Source: Coriobacteriaceae bacterium
GTDB lineage: Bacteria; Actinomycetota; Coriobacteriia; Coriobacteriales; Atopobiaceae
Length of the DNA: 64,000 bases
Direction of reading: 5' to 3'
Assembly: GCA_004557505.1 (NCBI GenBank)
Contig: SFGZ01000003.1
Location: forward strand, 62,001 to 126,000
The translations under genes and the position numbers were made by a program. Position 1 is the first letter of the stretch, and each line of letters starts with the position of its first letter. Positions 1 through 8,344 of the stretch are shown here, one piece after another. Below the pieces are notes generated by a model. That model saw only the letters and a list, made by a program, of their open reading frames with translations. It had not been told where the DNA came from and did not search any database.

Positions 1-285
1 CTCGCGCGCTCCCGCGATCGCGTGGACGACGAGGCGCGGCATCTCTTTCTTGCCGGCAATGGGCTCCTTCGCCCGTACCAGACGTCTGTCGCAAGGCATG
101 CCGCCACGCTCGACGCGCTCTCGCCGCTCAGGGTGCTCGGGCGCGGATATGCGCTGGCGCGCGACGCCGAGGGACACGTGCTGTCCAGCGCGTCCCAGGT
201 ACAGGTTGGAGACAGCATCTCAGTCCTTCTCGGCGAGGGAAGGCTCGGGGCGACGGTCACCAGTGCGGGGGACGCAGCGTCCTAG
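1..285 (+). CDS. xseA: Exodeoxyribonuclease VII large subunit, C-terminal end (partial)
   Basis: The reading frame is open from the first base, so only the last 94 residues are present. The piece contains the LSPLRVLGRGYALAR segment typical of the XseA C-terminus, followed by the short beta-rich tail. XseA is the catalytic large subunit of exonuclease VII, which degrades single-stranded DNA in the cytoplasm together with several small subunits. The small-subunit gene xseB follows 60 bp downstream on the same strand, the usual arrangement, which supports the call. The internal GTG at 22 is not a real start; the gene begins outside the window. Confidence 0.9.
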   Translation, partial: LARSRDRVDDEARHLFLAGNGLLRPYQTSVARHAATLDALSPLRVLGRGYALARDAEGHVLSSASQVQVGDSISVLLGEGRLGATVTSAGDAAS

Positions 286-345
286 GCCGTCACCGCACAC
301 GAACACCACGACAACGCGGCTGCGCCGCGGGGAAGGGAGGCAAAG

Positions 346-627
346 ATGGCAGAGGACGCCACCAAGGACACGAGGAAGGTAGGGGACCTGAGCTTCAAGG
401 AGGCCTCCGTCGAGCTCGAGCAGATCGTGCGCTCGCTCGAGGCGGGAGACCTCGAGCTTGAGGAGTCCCTCGAGCGCTACGGCAGGGGGGTCGAGCTCCT
501 GAAGAGCCTGCGCGAGCGCCTGGCCAACGCGGAGCAGAGGGTGCGCGTGCTGCTCGACGCCACCGACGAGGACGCCCCCGTCACCGACACCGCCGCCGCG
601 CCCTCCACGGCCTACCTCGACGAGTAG
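346..627 (+). CDS. xseB: Exodeoxyribonuclease VII small subunit
   Basis: This 93-residue acidic, helical protein has the XseB signature: a LSFKEASVELEQIVRSLE-type first helix (about residues 13-30), then LELEESLERYGRGVELL and a third helix of leucine-rich heptads. XseB coats the extended helical arm of XseA, and the pair degrades single-stranded DNA from either end. The ATG at 346 follows a good Shine-Dalgarno sequence (GGGAAGGGAGG) and the gene sits directly behind xseA. The last 20 residues are a low-complexity Asp/Ala/Thr tail longer than in many homologues. Confidence 0.93.
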   Translation: MAEDATKDTRKVGDLSFKEASVELEQIVRSLEAGDLELEESLERYGRGVELLKSLRERLANAEQRVRVLLDATDEDAPVTDTAAAPSTAYLDE

Positions 628-694
628 GCTCCCGCAGCGGGGGGGAGGCCGCCCCGCGTCACCCGCCCCCAGATCACGAGTGATAGGAGAACCC

Positions 695-1051
695 ATGCCA
701 GGCTGCCTCTTCTGCAAGATCGCCAATGGCGAGATGCCAACCAACTTCCTGTACGAGGACGACCTCGTGGTCGCCTTTCCCGACATCAACCCCCTTACGC
801 CCACGCACGTGCTCGTGGTCCCCAAGAGGCACTACGAGAACATCACCGACAACGTTCCCGCCGAGACGCTCGCCGCCATCGCGCATGCGGTGAAGGTCGT
901 CACCGAGCAGGCGGGCATCGACAAGACCGGCTTCCGCTGCATCACCAACACAGGTGACGACGGCGGGCAGTCCGTGCGCCACCTGCACGTCCACGTCCTC
1001 GGCGGTCGCAAGCTCGACCCCGCTGCGGGGGAGGGCGGCGCCGCGCGATGA
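695..1051 (+). CDS. HIT family nucleotide hydrolase (HinT-like)
   Basis: A 118-residue protein with the full HIT domain. It starts GCLFCKIANGEMP and carries the histidine triad H96-L-H98-V-H100-V near the end; the middle histidine is the nucleophile for phosphoramidate or AMP-lysine hydrolysis. CxxC-type zinc positions near the N-terminus are partly present (C-L-F-C). I chose the ATG at 695 because AGGAGA lies 4-5 bases upstream; an upstream in-frame GTG at 680 would place the start inside that ribosome binding site. HIT proteins of this size act on purine nucleoside phosphoramidates in the cytoplasm. The physiological substrate cannot be read from sequence. Confidence 0.9.
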   Translation: MPGCLFCKIANGEMPTNFLYEDDLVVAFPDINPLTPTHVLVVPKRHYENITDNVPAETLAAIAHAVKVVTEQAGIDKTGFRCITNTGDDGGQSVRHLHVHVLGGRKLDPAAGEGGAAR

Positions 1052-1212
1052 CGCATCGGTAGGCGTCCGGCGCCCGCAGCGCTCTCCCATCGGCTATTCC
1101 GGGCCTTCCGCGCGCCTCTCGCGGCCATCTGGGTGCCAATGTGCCCGCACAGCGCTATCATGGCCCTTGTTGCGTGTGCATTTGGGACAGCGCACCCTTC
1201 GAGAGGAGATCC

Positions 1213-2394
1213 ATGAACGTTCTTGTCATCAATGCCGGCAGCTCGTCTCTCAAGTACCAGTTGCTCGACACCAGGACCCGCGAGGTCTACGCCAAGGGCA
1301 ACTGCGAGCGCATCGGCATCGACGGCTCATTCGTCGGCCATGAGGAGCGTGGCGGCGAGAAGCAGAAGCTCGAGGTGGCCCTGCCCGACCACAAGACGGC
1401 CGTGAAGCACGTCTTCCAGATCCTCGACGAGGCCGGCTTCGACACCTCAAAGATCGAGGGCATCGGCCATCGCGTCGTCCAGGGCGGCTGGTACTTCCCC
1501 GAGTCAAAGGTCGTCACCGACGAGACGCTTGGCTGGGTCCGCGAGGTCGCCCCGCTCGCGCCGCTCCACAACTACGCCGAGGCAGACGTCATCGAGATCT
1601 GCCGTGACATGTTCCCCTCCATCGGCAACGTGATCGTGGCCGACACCTCGTTCCACTACAACATCCCCGAGAAGGCCTGGCGCTATGCCCTGCCCCGCGA
1701 CGTGGTGGACAGGTTGCACATCCGCAAGTACGGCGCGCACGGCACCTCTCATCGCTACATCTGGCGAACCACCAGCCAGTTCCTCAACGGTGGCGTACAC
1801 AAGCTGGTCTCCTGCCACCTCGGCTCGGGCGCCTCGCTCGCGGCCATCCAGGACGGCCGCGACATGGACACCACCATGGGCCTCACGCCGCTCGACGGCC
1901 TCATCATGGGGACCCGTTGCGGCACCATCGACCCCGCGACCGTCTGCTACCTGGTTCGCGAGGGCGGCTACACCATCGACGAGGTCGACACCATGATGAA
2001 CAAGCAGGCCGGCCTGCTCGCCCTCTCTGGCGTCTCCTCCGACTCCCGCGACATCGAGGCCGGGGCCGAGAGGGGCGACGCGAACTGCCGGATGGCGCTT
2101 GAGATGTTCTACTACCGCACCTCGCAGCTCATCGCCGAGATGGCGCAGTCCATGCACGGCTTCGACGCCATGGCCTTCTCCGCGGGCATTGGCGAGAACT
2201 CCGCCGAGATGCGCCTGGGCGTGGCCAAGGAGCTCGAGTGGCTCGGCGTCCAGATCGACGAGGGGGCCAACGAGGTCCGCTCCGACGAGCCGCGCGTCAT
2301 CTCCACGCCGGACTCCAAGGTGAAGGTGCTCGTCGTCCCCACGAACGAGGAGTACATGATTGCCCTCGACGTCGAGGAGCTGCTCTCCAAGTAG
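1213..2394 (+). CDS. ackA: Acetate kinase
   Basis: The 393-residue product matches the normal acetate kinase length. It has the N-terminal VINAGSSSLKY signature (residues 5-15), HRVVQGG in the substrate site, the CHLGSGAS phosphate loop, RCGTIDP and the C-terminal FSAGIGENS segment. The enzyme interconverts acetyl phosphate plus ADP and acetate plus ATP, giving substrate-level ATP in fermentation. Its partner pta lies 3.4 kb downstream on the other strand rather than in an operon with it. The start is the ATG at 1213 after GAGAGGAGAT; a longer frame from 1141 lacks a site and adds residues foreign to the family. Confidence 0.97.
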   Translation: MNVLVINAGSSSLKYQLLDTRTREVYAKGNCERIGIDGSFVGHEERGGEKQKLEVALPDHKTAVKHVFQILDEAGFDTSKIEGIGHRVVQGGWYFPESKVVTDETLGWVREVAPLAPLHNYAEADVIEICRDMFPSIGNVIVADTSFHYNIPEKAWRYALPRDVVDRLHIRKYGAHGTSHRYIWRTTSQFLNGGVHKLVSCHLGSGASLAAIQDGRDMDTTMGLTPLDGLIMGTRCGTIDPATVCYLVREGGYTIDEVDTMMNKQAGLLALSGVSSDSRDIEAGAERGDANCRMALEMFYYRTSQLIAEMAQSMHGFDAMAFSAGIGENSAEMRLGVAKELEWLGVQIDEGANEVRSDEPRVISTPDSKVKVLVVPTNEEYMIALDVEELLSK

Positions 2395-2426
2395 CGCAGC
2401 GCCTCGCGGACGCCTTGACATGGCGA

Positions 2427-2463
2427 AGGGACCGTCACGGGACTGGTTCCCGAGGCGGTCCCT
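2427..2463 (+). terminator. Hairpin after ackA
   Basis: An inverted repeat (AGGGACCG ... CGGTCCCT) lies 33 bp after the ackA stop, in the gap between the convergent ackA and the aldose-epimerase-like gene. There is no clear T-run, so intrinsic termination is plausible but not certain. Confidence 0.45.
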
Positions 2464-2501
2464 GCCTTCAGGCGATGCCGGCGCGGCGACGTGCGCCGAC
2501 C

Positions 2502-2526
2502 GGGGCATGGCCACAGGCCATGCCCC
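2502..2526 (-). terminator. Hairpin at the end of the aldose-epimerase-like gene
   Basis: Perfect 11-bp arms (GGGGCATGGCC and its complement) enclose a 3-base loop and abut the stop codon of the leftward gene that ends at 2526. It has terminator-like geometry without a strong U-tract. Confidence 0.5.
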
Positions 2527-3410
2527 TAGAACGGGGACACCGAGAACTCGTAGGACGCCTTCTCGCCACGGCCGAGCGACTCCATGCCGCGCTTCTCCTC
2601 GAGGATGTCGGGTTCGTCTCGGCAGGTCGCGACGCCGCGCCACGGCTCGATGGCCACGAAGGGCGCACCTGGTGCCGACCAGACCCCCAGGTAGGGGAAG
2701 TCGTCGAAGTCGAGCTTGACGCCATGCCCGCCCTTGGTGCCCAGAAGGGTGACCGTGCGGCCTGGAACGTCCTGGAGCGTGAGCGTGAGGTACGTGTCGA
2801 AGAGCTCGTGCGAGAGGGGCAGGGAGTCCGCGTCCTCGAGGACCGAGAGGGGCCGGTCGAAGTCGCAGAGGCCGCCCGCGTCGAGCGTGGGCGAGGTGGC
2901 CGTCCAGGGGCGCGCGAAGCGCAGCTCGTAGTCGTCGAACGCCTCGCCGTCGGCACCCGGCGCCGGCACGTTGAACGCCGGGTGCCCGCCGAGCGTGAAG
3001 GGCATGGTCTCGTCGCCAGTGTTGGTGACGGTGAAGCGCTGTAGCATGCGCTCCCCATCCACCGCGTACGTCATGTTGAGGCGGAAGGCGTAGGGGTAGG
3101 CGCGCATGGTCTCCGGGGTGCTGTCGAGCTGGAAGGTCACGGAGTCCTCGGTCCTTTCGACGATGCGATGCTCGTGGTTTCTGGCGAGGCCATGCCGTCC
3201 GAGGCGCACCTCGCCCGCCGCGCTCTTGGCAAAGCCGTCGCGAAGGCAGCCTACGATGGGGAAGAGGATCGGAGCCCTTCTCGGCCAGAATCGCTCGTCG
3301 CCTTGCCAGAGGTACTCGCCTCCGTCGAGTCTCAGGCTCATGAGCTGTGCGCCCATCGAGCTTACCGAGGCCTCGAGCGCCCCCTTGCGTATCGTGGTGA
3401 TGGTCGGCAT
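2526..3410 (-). CDS. Aldose 1-epimerase family protein (LacX/GalM-like)
   Basis: The 294-residue product matches the aldose epimerase superfamily of the LacX/YeaD type. Visible blocks are GAQLMSLRLDGGEYLWQGD near the N-terminus, APILFPIVGCLRDG, a histidine block NHEHRI, and GGHPAFNVP around the middle, whose His is a typical active-site residue. Family members interconvert anomers of hexoses or hexose phosphates. I start at the ATG at 3410, the MPTITTIRKG product, preceded by GGGGGAAGG; the site is unusually close to the start. A longer frame from 3479 adds an arginine/proline-rich leader that looks non-coding. It is transcribed alone, convergent with ackA and divergent from pckA. Confidence 0.85.
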   Translation of the reverse strand: MPTITTIRKGALEASVSSMGAQLMSLRLDGGEYLWQGDERFWPRRAPILFPIVGCLRDGFAKSAAGEVRLGRHGLARNHEHRIVERTEDSVTFQLDSTPETMRAYPYAFRLNMTYAVDGERMLQRFTVTNTGDETMPFTLGGHPAFNVPAPGADGEAFDDYELRFARPWTATSPTLDAGGLCDFDRPLSVLEDADSLPLSHELFDTYLTLTLQDVPGRTVTLLGTKGGHGVKLDFDDFPYLGVWSAPGAPFVAIEPWRGVATCRDEPDILEEKRGMESLGRGEKASYEFSVSPF

Positions 3411-3777
3411 CCTTCCCCCAAACGTCGCGCGTGTCCCGGGCGGGGGCCTGGCCCGAACGGCCCAGGCTCCCGCCTCCATTCTGCTCTCTCTATTCCCAAA
3501 AACGGCCGCGGGTCATCCGGCGGCGGGATCGTTTTGGCGCGAGGGCCCTGGCGTCGGATCGCGGCGTCGGACCGCGGTGCCAGGATGCTCCAAAGTGCCG
3601 CGATTGTTAACATATGCAAATCCCGGATACGGTACGGGTAAAATCGGAGCTTGGGGTTTGGCGCCGGGGCTGGCCCGCGGCGCCTTCCAATCCCATACGG
3701 CGCGCGCACCCATTCCGCGCGGCCGCCCGCATGCTTGTCTTTGTCCGGCGCACGTAAGCTGTACCTAGGAGGTCTGC
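3411..3777. other. Intergenic region between divergent epimerase-like gene and pckA
   Basis: This 367-bp gap must hold the promoters of both divergent genes. An AT-richer patch at about 3600-3645 (around TTGTTAACATATGCAAAT and GGTAAAAT) is the most promoter-like part, but I could not place a convincing -35/-10 pair. A strong ribosome binding site, AGGAGG, lies just before the pckA ATG. No gene is supported here. Confidence 0.4.
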
Positions 3778-5379
3778 ATGGTCGTTGAGGAGCTTGAGCA
3801 GTATGGGATTCACCACACGGATGACAGGACGGCGATAGACCCGGCGCCGGCCCGCCTTATCGAGAAGGCGGTCTCGCGCGGCGAGGGCATCCTCACGAGC
3901 ACGGGAGCGCTTGCGGTCACCACCGGCAAGTACACGGGCCGCTCGCCCAAGGACCGCTTCATCGTGGACACCCCCGACGTCCACGACAAGATCGCGTGGG
4001 GCAAGGTGAACGTGCCCTTCTCGGAGGAGGACTACCAGCTCGTCCACGACGAGGTCATCTCGTATCTCTCCGAGCGCCGCATCTTCATGGTCCACGGCAT
4101 CGCCGGCGCCGACAGGCGCTACTCTCGCAAGATCCTGGTCCTCACCGAGCTGGCCAGCCAGGCGCTCTTCGCGCACCAGATGCTCGTGCGCCCAACCGAG
4201 GAGGAGCTTGCCAACTATGGCCGCGCGGACTTCGTTGTGATGGCCTGCCCGGGCCTCAAGCTCGACCCGGCCGTGCATCACACCCACTCCGAGGCCGCCG
4301 TCATCATCAACTTCAAGGAGCGCGTGGTCCTCATCGCCGGCACGCAGTACTCCGGCGAGATCAAGAAGTCCATCTTCTCCGTTATGAACTACCTGCTCCC
4401 CGTTGAGGAGAACGTGCTCACCATGCACTGCTCCTGCAACATGAACCCGCAGTCGCACGGCACCACGGTCTTCTTTGGCCTGTCCGGCACCGGCAAGACC
4501 ACGCTCTCCGCCGCCGAGGGACGCCTGCTCATTGGCGATGACGAGCACGGCTGGTCAAAGGACTCCGTCTTCAACATCGAGGGCGGCTGCTATGCCAAGA
4601 CCATCCGCATCTCCGAGGAGACCGAGCCCCAGATCTGGCATGCCATCCGCTTTGGCGCCCTGTGCGAGAACGCGGTGCTCGACCCCAAGAGCCGCGTCGC
4701 CGACTACGACGATGATTCTCTCACTGAGAACGGTCGCGTCGCCTATCCCGTGGAGTTCATTGACAACGCCGTGGTGCATGGTCGCGCCAAGCGCACGCCC
4801 GACGTGGTTGTCTTCCTCACGGCCGACGCCTTCGGCGTGCTGCCCCCCATCTCCAAGCTGGACGAGAACGCCGCCATGTACCACTTCATGACCGGCTTCA
4901 CCTCCAAGGTCGCCGGCACCGAGCGGGGCATCAAGGAGCCCACGCCCACGTTCTCCTCGCTCTTTGGCGAGCCGTTCATGCCGCTTGACCCCATGGTCTA
5001 TGCCAAGATGCTTGGCGAGAAGATCGAGAATAACGGGACGCGCGTCTACCTCATCAACACCGGCTGGTCCGGCGGCTCCTACGGCACCGGCAGCCGCATC
5101 AAGCTCAAGTACACGCGCAAGATGGTCGAGGCCGTGCAGTCCGGCATCGTCGACGACTCCGAGTTCGTGCATGACGAGCGCTTCAACCTCGACGTGCCCA
5201 CGAGCTGCCCGGGCGTGCCCGACGAACTTCTCGACCCGCGCGGCACCTGGGCCGACAAGGATGCCTACGACGCCACCGCCGAGAGGCTTGCGCAGATGTT
5301 CGTCGAGAACGCCGAGAAGCGCCTTCAGTCGATGACCCCCGAGGTTCGCGCCGCAGGGCCGCACCCGCTGGGGAAGTAA
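3778..5379 (+). CDS. pckA: Phosphoenolpyruvate carboxykinase (ATP)
   Basis: The 533-residue product is the standard length for the ATP-dependent family. It contains the kinase loop GLSGTGKTTLS (about residues 238-248), the metal-binding GDDEHGW motif shortly after it, the TGRSPKDRF substrate segment near residue 50, and the C-terminal NTGWSGGSYGTG block. The enzyme interconverts oxaloacetate plus ATP and PEP plus CO2 plus ADP. In fermenters it often runs in the carboxylating direction and yields ATP on the way to succinate. AGGAGG precedes the ATG by 5 bases. The gene is monocistronic and followed by a hairpin cluster. Confidence 0.98.
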   Translation: MVVEELEQYGIHHTDDRTAIDPAPARLIEKAVSRGEGILTSTGALAVTTGKYTGRSPKDRFIVDTPDVHDKIAWGKVNVPFSEEDYQLVHDEVISYLSERRIFMVHGIAGADRRYSRKILVLTELASQALFAHQMLVRPTEEELANYGRADFVVMACPGLKLDPAVHHTHSEAAVIINFKERVVLIAGTQYSGEIKKSIFSVMNYLLPVEENVLTMHCSCNMNPQSHGTTVFFGLSGTGKTTLSAAEGRLLIGDDEHGWSKDSVFNIEGGCYAKTIRISEETEPQIWHAIRFGALCENAVLDPKSRVADYDDDSLTENGRVAYPVEFIDNAVVHGRAKRTPDVVVFLTADAFGVLPPISKLDENAAMYHFMTGFTSKVAGTERGIKEPTPTFSSLFGEPFMPLDPMVYAKMLGEKIENNGTRVYLINTGWSGGSYGTGSRIKLKYTRKMVEAVQSGIVDDSEFVHDERFNLDVPTSCPGVPDELLDPRGTWADKDAYDATAERLAQMFVENAEKRLQSMTPEVRAAGPHPLGK

Positions 5380-5462
5380 GGGGCTTGCCACGCAGTGGAG
5401 GCGCAGCCAGGCGGCCGGACCTGGATGCGTCTCCCCTCGTGGCTGGCCGCTACGCCGCAGCA

Positions 5463-5660
5463 GGCCGCAACACATTCGGTGTGCGATTGTGTTGCGGCCA
5501 GCGCGGGTCACAGCTTCGACCCCGATTCTGTGGCGGCCCGCAACACGTTCGGCATCCGATTGTGTATCGACCTGCGCGGGTCACACATTCGGGTGCGAAT
5601 GTGTGGCGAGAGGCCCCTCCTCCGGCGCGACCCGCTACACATTCGGTGCTCGATCGTGTG
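5463..5660. repeat. Array of five related hairpin repeats downstream of pckA
   Basis: Five copies of an imperfect palindrome of about 23 bp, consensus ACACATTCGGNGYNCGATTG plus TGT, occur at roughly 5470, 5510, 5541, 5583 and 5637. The first is extended to 12-bp perfect arms (GGCCGCAACACA, 5463-5474 and 5488-5499). The fourth has 10-bp perfect arms (CACACATTCG, 5582-5591 and 5596-5605). The spacers resemble each other too (GCGGGTCAC occurs twice). The first hairpin may end the pckA transcript. The remaining copies look like a multiplied intergenic repeat. Confidence 0.75.
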
Positions 5661-5709
5661 GAGAGAGACCCATCCCCTCGTGGCTTGCCGCCATTGCGCA
5701 TCGAGTAGC

Positions 5710-5748
5710 GCGACGCCGGCAGATGGGATTGCGCTCTGCCGGCGTCGC
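5710..5748 (-). terminator. Hairpin after pta
   Basis: Perfect 14-bp arms (GCGACGCCGGCAGA and its complement) around an 11-base loop lie about 50 bp beyond the stop codon of the leftward pta gene. This is a strong stem but without a U-tract. Confidence 0.55.
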
Positions 5749-5797
5749 GTATCTTGAGGAGTTCGTAGTGCGTAGGCTACAAGGCCTTGCCCGGGGC

Positions 5798-6775
5798 CTA
5801 CTCGCTCATCTGCGCCTGAACGGCGGTGATTGCGACGACGCCCACGATGTCCTCGGCGGAGCAGCCGCGGGACAGGTCGTTGACGGGCTTGGCGATGCCC
5901 TGGAGCACCGGGCCGTACGCCTCGGCGTCGGCGAAGCGCTGGACCAGCTTGTAGCCGATGTTGCCGGCCTCGAGGTCGGGGAAGACGAGCACGTTGGCGT
6001 GGCCGGCCACGGCGGAGCCGGGGGCCTTGAGCTCTGCGACGCTCGGCACCAGGGCGGCGTCAAGCTGCAAGTCGCCATCGACGGCAAGCTCGGGGGCCTT
6101 CTCGTGCGCCAGGGCGGTCGCCTCCTGGACCTTGGTGGGCACGTCGCCCTTGGCGGAGCCCATCGTGGAGAAGGAGAGCATGGCAACCTTGGGCTCGGCG
6201 CTCATGTACTTCTTCCAGGAGCTCGCCGAGGCAATCGCAATCTCGGAGAGCTCGTCGGCCGTGGGGTTGATGTTGAGGCCGCAGTCGGCAAAGAGCAGGG
6301 TGCCGTTCTCGCCGTACTCGGCCTTGTCGGTGCACATGATGAAGAATGCCGAGACGAGCTTGGTGCCGGGGGCGGTCTTCAGGATCTGGAGCGCGGGGCG
6401 CAGCGTGTTGGCGGTGGAGTGATAGGCACCGGAGACCAGGCCGTCGGCGTCGCCCATCTTGACCATCATGGTGCCAAAGTAGGTGGCGTCGTTCATCTGC
6501 TCCATGGCCTGGGGCAGCGTGACGCCCTTCTTCTTGCGCAGCTCGGCGAAGGCGGCGGCGTACTCGTCGTGCTTCTCGGCGTGACGCGGGTCGATCACGG
6601 TGACGCCGGGGACGTCGATCTTCGCGGGGTCGCCCAGGATGACGAGATCGGCGATGCCCTCGTCCACGATCTGGCGCGCAGCCGCGATGGTGCGCTGGTC
6701 CTCGCCCTCGGGAAGGACGATCCTCTTCCTGTCGGCCTTGGCGGCGGCCTTCATTCGGTCAAGAAACTCACTCAT
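5798..6775 (-). CDS. pta: Phosphate acetyltransferase
   Basis: The 325-residue product is a short-form (single-domain) phosphotransacetylase. Family blocks visible are RKRIVLPEGEDQRT near the N-terminus, DADGLVSGAYHSTANTLRPA, FADCGLNINPTADELS and the C-terminal PVNDLSRGCSAEDIV. It converts acetyl-CoA plus phosphate to acetyl phosphate, which ackA (1213-2394) uses to make ATP. It is transcribed alone leftward, with a strong hairpin about 50 bp past its stop. The start is the ATG at 6775 after GAGAGGGAGCGGGT. Confidence 0.97.
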   Translation of the reverse strand: MSEFLDRMKAAAKADRKRIVLPEGEDQRTIAAARQIVDEGIADLVILGDPAKIDVPGVTVIDPRHAEKHDEYAAAFAELRKKKGVTLPQAMEQMNDATYFGTMMVKMGDADGLVSGAYHSTANTLRPALQILKTAPGTKLVSAFFIMCTDKAEYGENGTLLFADCGLNINPTADELSEIAIASASSWKKYMSAEPKVAMLSFSTMGSAKGDVPTKVQEATALAHEKAPELAVDGDLQLDAALVPSVAELKAPGSAVAGHANVLVFPDLEAGNIGYKLVQRFADAEAYGPVLQGIAKPVNDLSRGCSAEDIVGVVAITAVQAQMSE

Positions 6776-7026
6776 CGATACCCGCTCCCTCTCGTCGTGT
6801 GCTGTGCCGCTTGCGTCCCCCGTGCAGGCCGTTCACGGGCCCTGGCCTGTAGATTGTGAGGCCGCGCCCGACTCGCCACGAGGTTCACCACCCATTATAG
6901 GTGCGAGTGTTAGAATCAACAGCCAGATCGAGATGCGTTGCACCCTGCGCACATACTCGGTTCTTTTTTGGCCGCGCGGTGCGGTCCGAGGTATTGGGGC
7001 CCTACGGGCGCTTGGGAAGGACTTTC

Positions 7027-8229
7027 ATGGGAATCGGAAACGGACTGCCTGCTGGCTTTAACCCAGATGCATACGACGCCATCGTCGTTGGCACGGGCTA
7101 TGCGGGCGCGGTGTGCGCCCGTCGCCTTGCGGAGGCATGCGGCATGAAGGTCGCCGTCATCGAGCGACGCGACCACATTGCCGGCAATGCCTACGACTAC
7201 GTGGATGACGCTGGCATCCTGGTACACAAGTACGGCCCGCACATCTACCACACCATGAACGACCGCGTGGACCAGTATCTCTCGCGCTTCACGGAGTGGA
7301 CGGGCTATCAGCACAAGGTCCTCGCCAACATCCACGGCGCGCTCATGCCCGTCCCCTTCAACCACGCCTCCCTAAGGCTCGCCTTTGGCGACGAGAGGGG
7401 AGAGGCGCTCTACCAGAAGCTCGTGGCGACCTTCGGTGAGAACAAGAAGGTCCCCATCATGGAGCTGCGCGAGAAGAACGACCCCGAGCTCTCCGAGGTC
7501 GCCGACTACGTCTATGAGAACGTCTTCCTCCACTACACCATGAAGCAGTGGGGCAAGACGCCCGACCAGATAGACCCCTCCATCACCGGGCGCGTTCCCG
7601 TATTCGTGGGCGACGATGACCGCTACTTCCCCACGGCGAAGTACCAGGGCATGCCCGCCGAAGGCTACACCAGGCTCTTCGAGAACATGCTCAACCACGA
7701 CCTGGTCTCCGTCTTCCTGGGCGTGGACGTGCGCGACATCCTCAAGGTGAGCACCTCCAACGTCCTCATCTGCGGGCGTCCCTACGGTGGCGAGATCGTC
7801 TACTCGGGCCCCCTCGACGAGCTCTTTGGGCTCGATCTTGGGGCGCTTCCGTATCGCACCCTCGACATGCAGTTCGAGACGCTGCCCATCGACCAGTTCC
7901 AGCCCGTGGGCACCGTCAACTACACCACGTCCGAGGACTTCACGCGCATCACCGAGTTCAAGAACCTGACCGGCCAGGTGGCGCCCGGGCGCACCACCAT
8001 CATGCGCGAGTACTCCGGGGCCTATGTTCCCGAGAGCGGCCAGACGCCGTACTATGCGATCCTCGAGGACGAGAACCTCGAGCTATACCGCCGCTACCGC
8101 GAGCGCGTCGCCGGCATCCTCAACTTCCACTGCGTGGGCCGGCTTGCGGAGTACCGCTACTACGACATGGACGGCGTGGTTGCCTCGGCGCTCAACCTCT
8201 CCGACGAGCTCATCCAGGCACACAACTAG
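7027..8229 (+). CDS. glf: UDP-galactopyranose mutase
   Basis: The 400-residue product has the N-terminal FAD-binding GTGYAGAVCARRL loop (residues 22-34), an acidic block with RRDHIAGNAYDY, KYGPHIYHT, and the C-terminal GRLAEYRYYDMDG block that binds the flavin. The enzyme contracts UDP-galactopyranose to UDP-galactofuranose for cell-envelope galactans or capsule. I start at the ATG at 7027 behind GGGAAGGAC; the frame is open to 6901 but that leader is not family-like. A glycosyltransferase gene follows 115 bp downstream, so the two probably serve the same surface polymer. Confidence 0.95.
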   Translation: MGIGNGLPAGFNPDAYDAIVVGTGYAGAVCARRLAEACGMKVAVIERRDHIAGNAYDYVDDAGILVHKYGPHIYHTMNDRVDQYLSRFTEWTGYQHKVLANIHGALMPVPFNHASLRLAFGDERGEALYQKLVATFGENKKVPIMELREKNDPELSEVADYVYENVFLHYTMKQWGKTPDQIDPSITGRVPVFVGDDDRYFPTAKYQGMPAEGYTRLFENMLNHDLVSVFLGVDVRDILKVSTSNVLICGRPYGGEIVYSGPLDELFGLDLGALPYRTLDMQFETLPIDQFQPVGTVNYTTSEDFTRITEFKNLTGQVAPGRTTIMREYSGAYVPESGQTPYYAILEDENLELYRRYRERVAGILNFHCVGRLAEYRYYDMDGVVASALNLSDELIQAHN

Positions 8230-8344
8230 CAGGGGCTTCGGGCGGGGCACGGCGCCCCGCCCGCCCTTTGCCTCAAAGGCGCGTGGCCATCGCCCCCGCG
8301 CCCGCCCGCTCCCACGCACCCACGACCCAGGACGGCAGACACAC

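Noticed and set aside
3600..3645. Sigma-70 promoter for pckA
   Set aside because: TTGTTA and GTAAAAT patches are present, but no pair has a 16-18 bp spacer, so I do not list a promoter.
4555..5511. Long open frame on the minus strand opposite pckA
   Set aside because: It is a codon-bias shadow of a strongly conserved gene; the product is Gly/Val/Leu/His-rich without family features. Similar antisense frames over pta, ppk, trmA, treC and arcA were discarded for the same reason.
5463..5660. CRISPR-like periodic repeat
   Set aside because: The five repeats are palindromic and vary in sequence, spacing is irregular (31-54 bp) and no cas genes are present. A hairpin-type intergenic repeat fits better.
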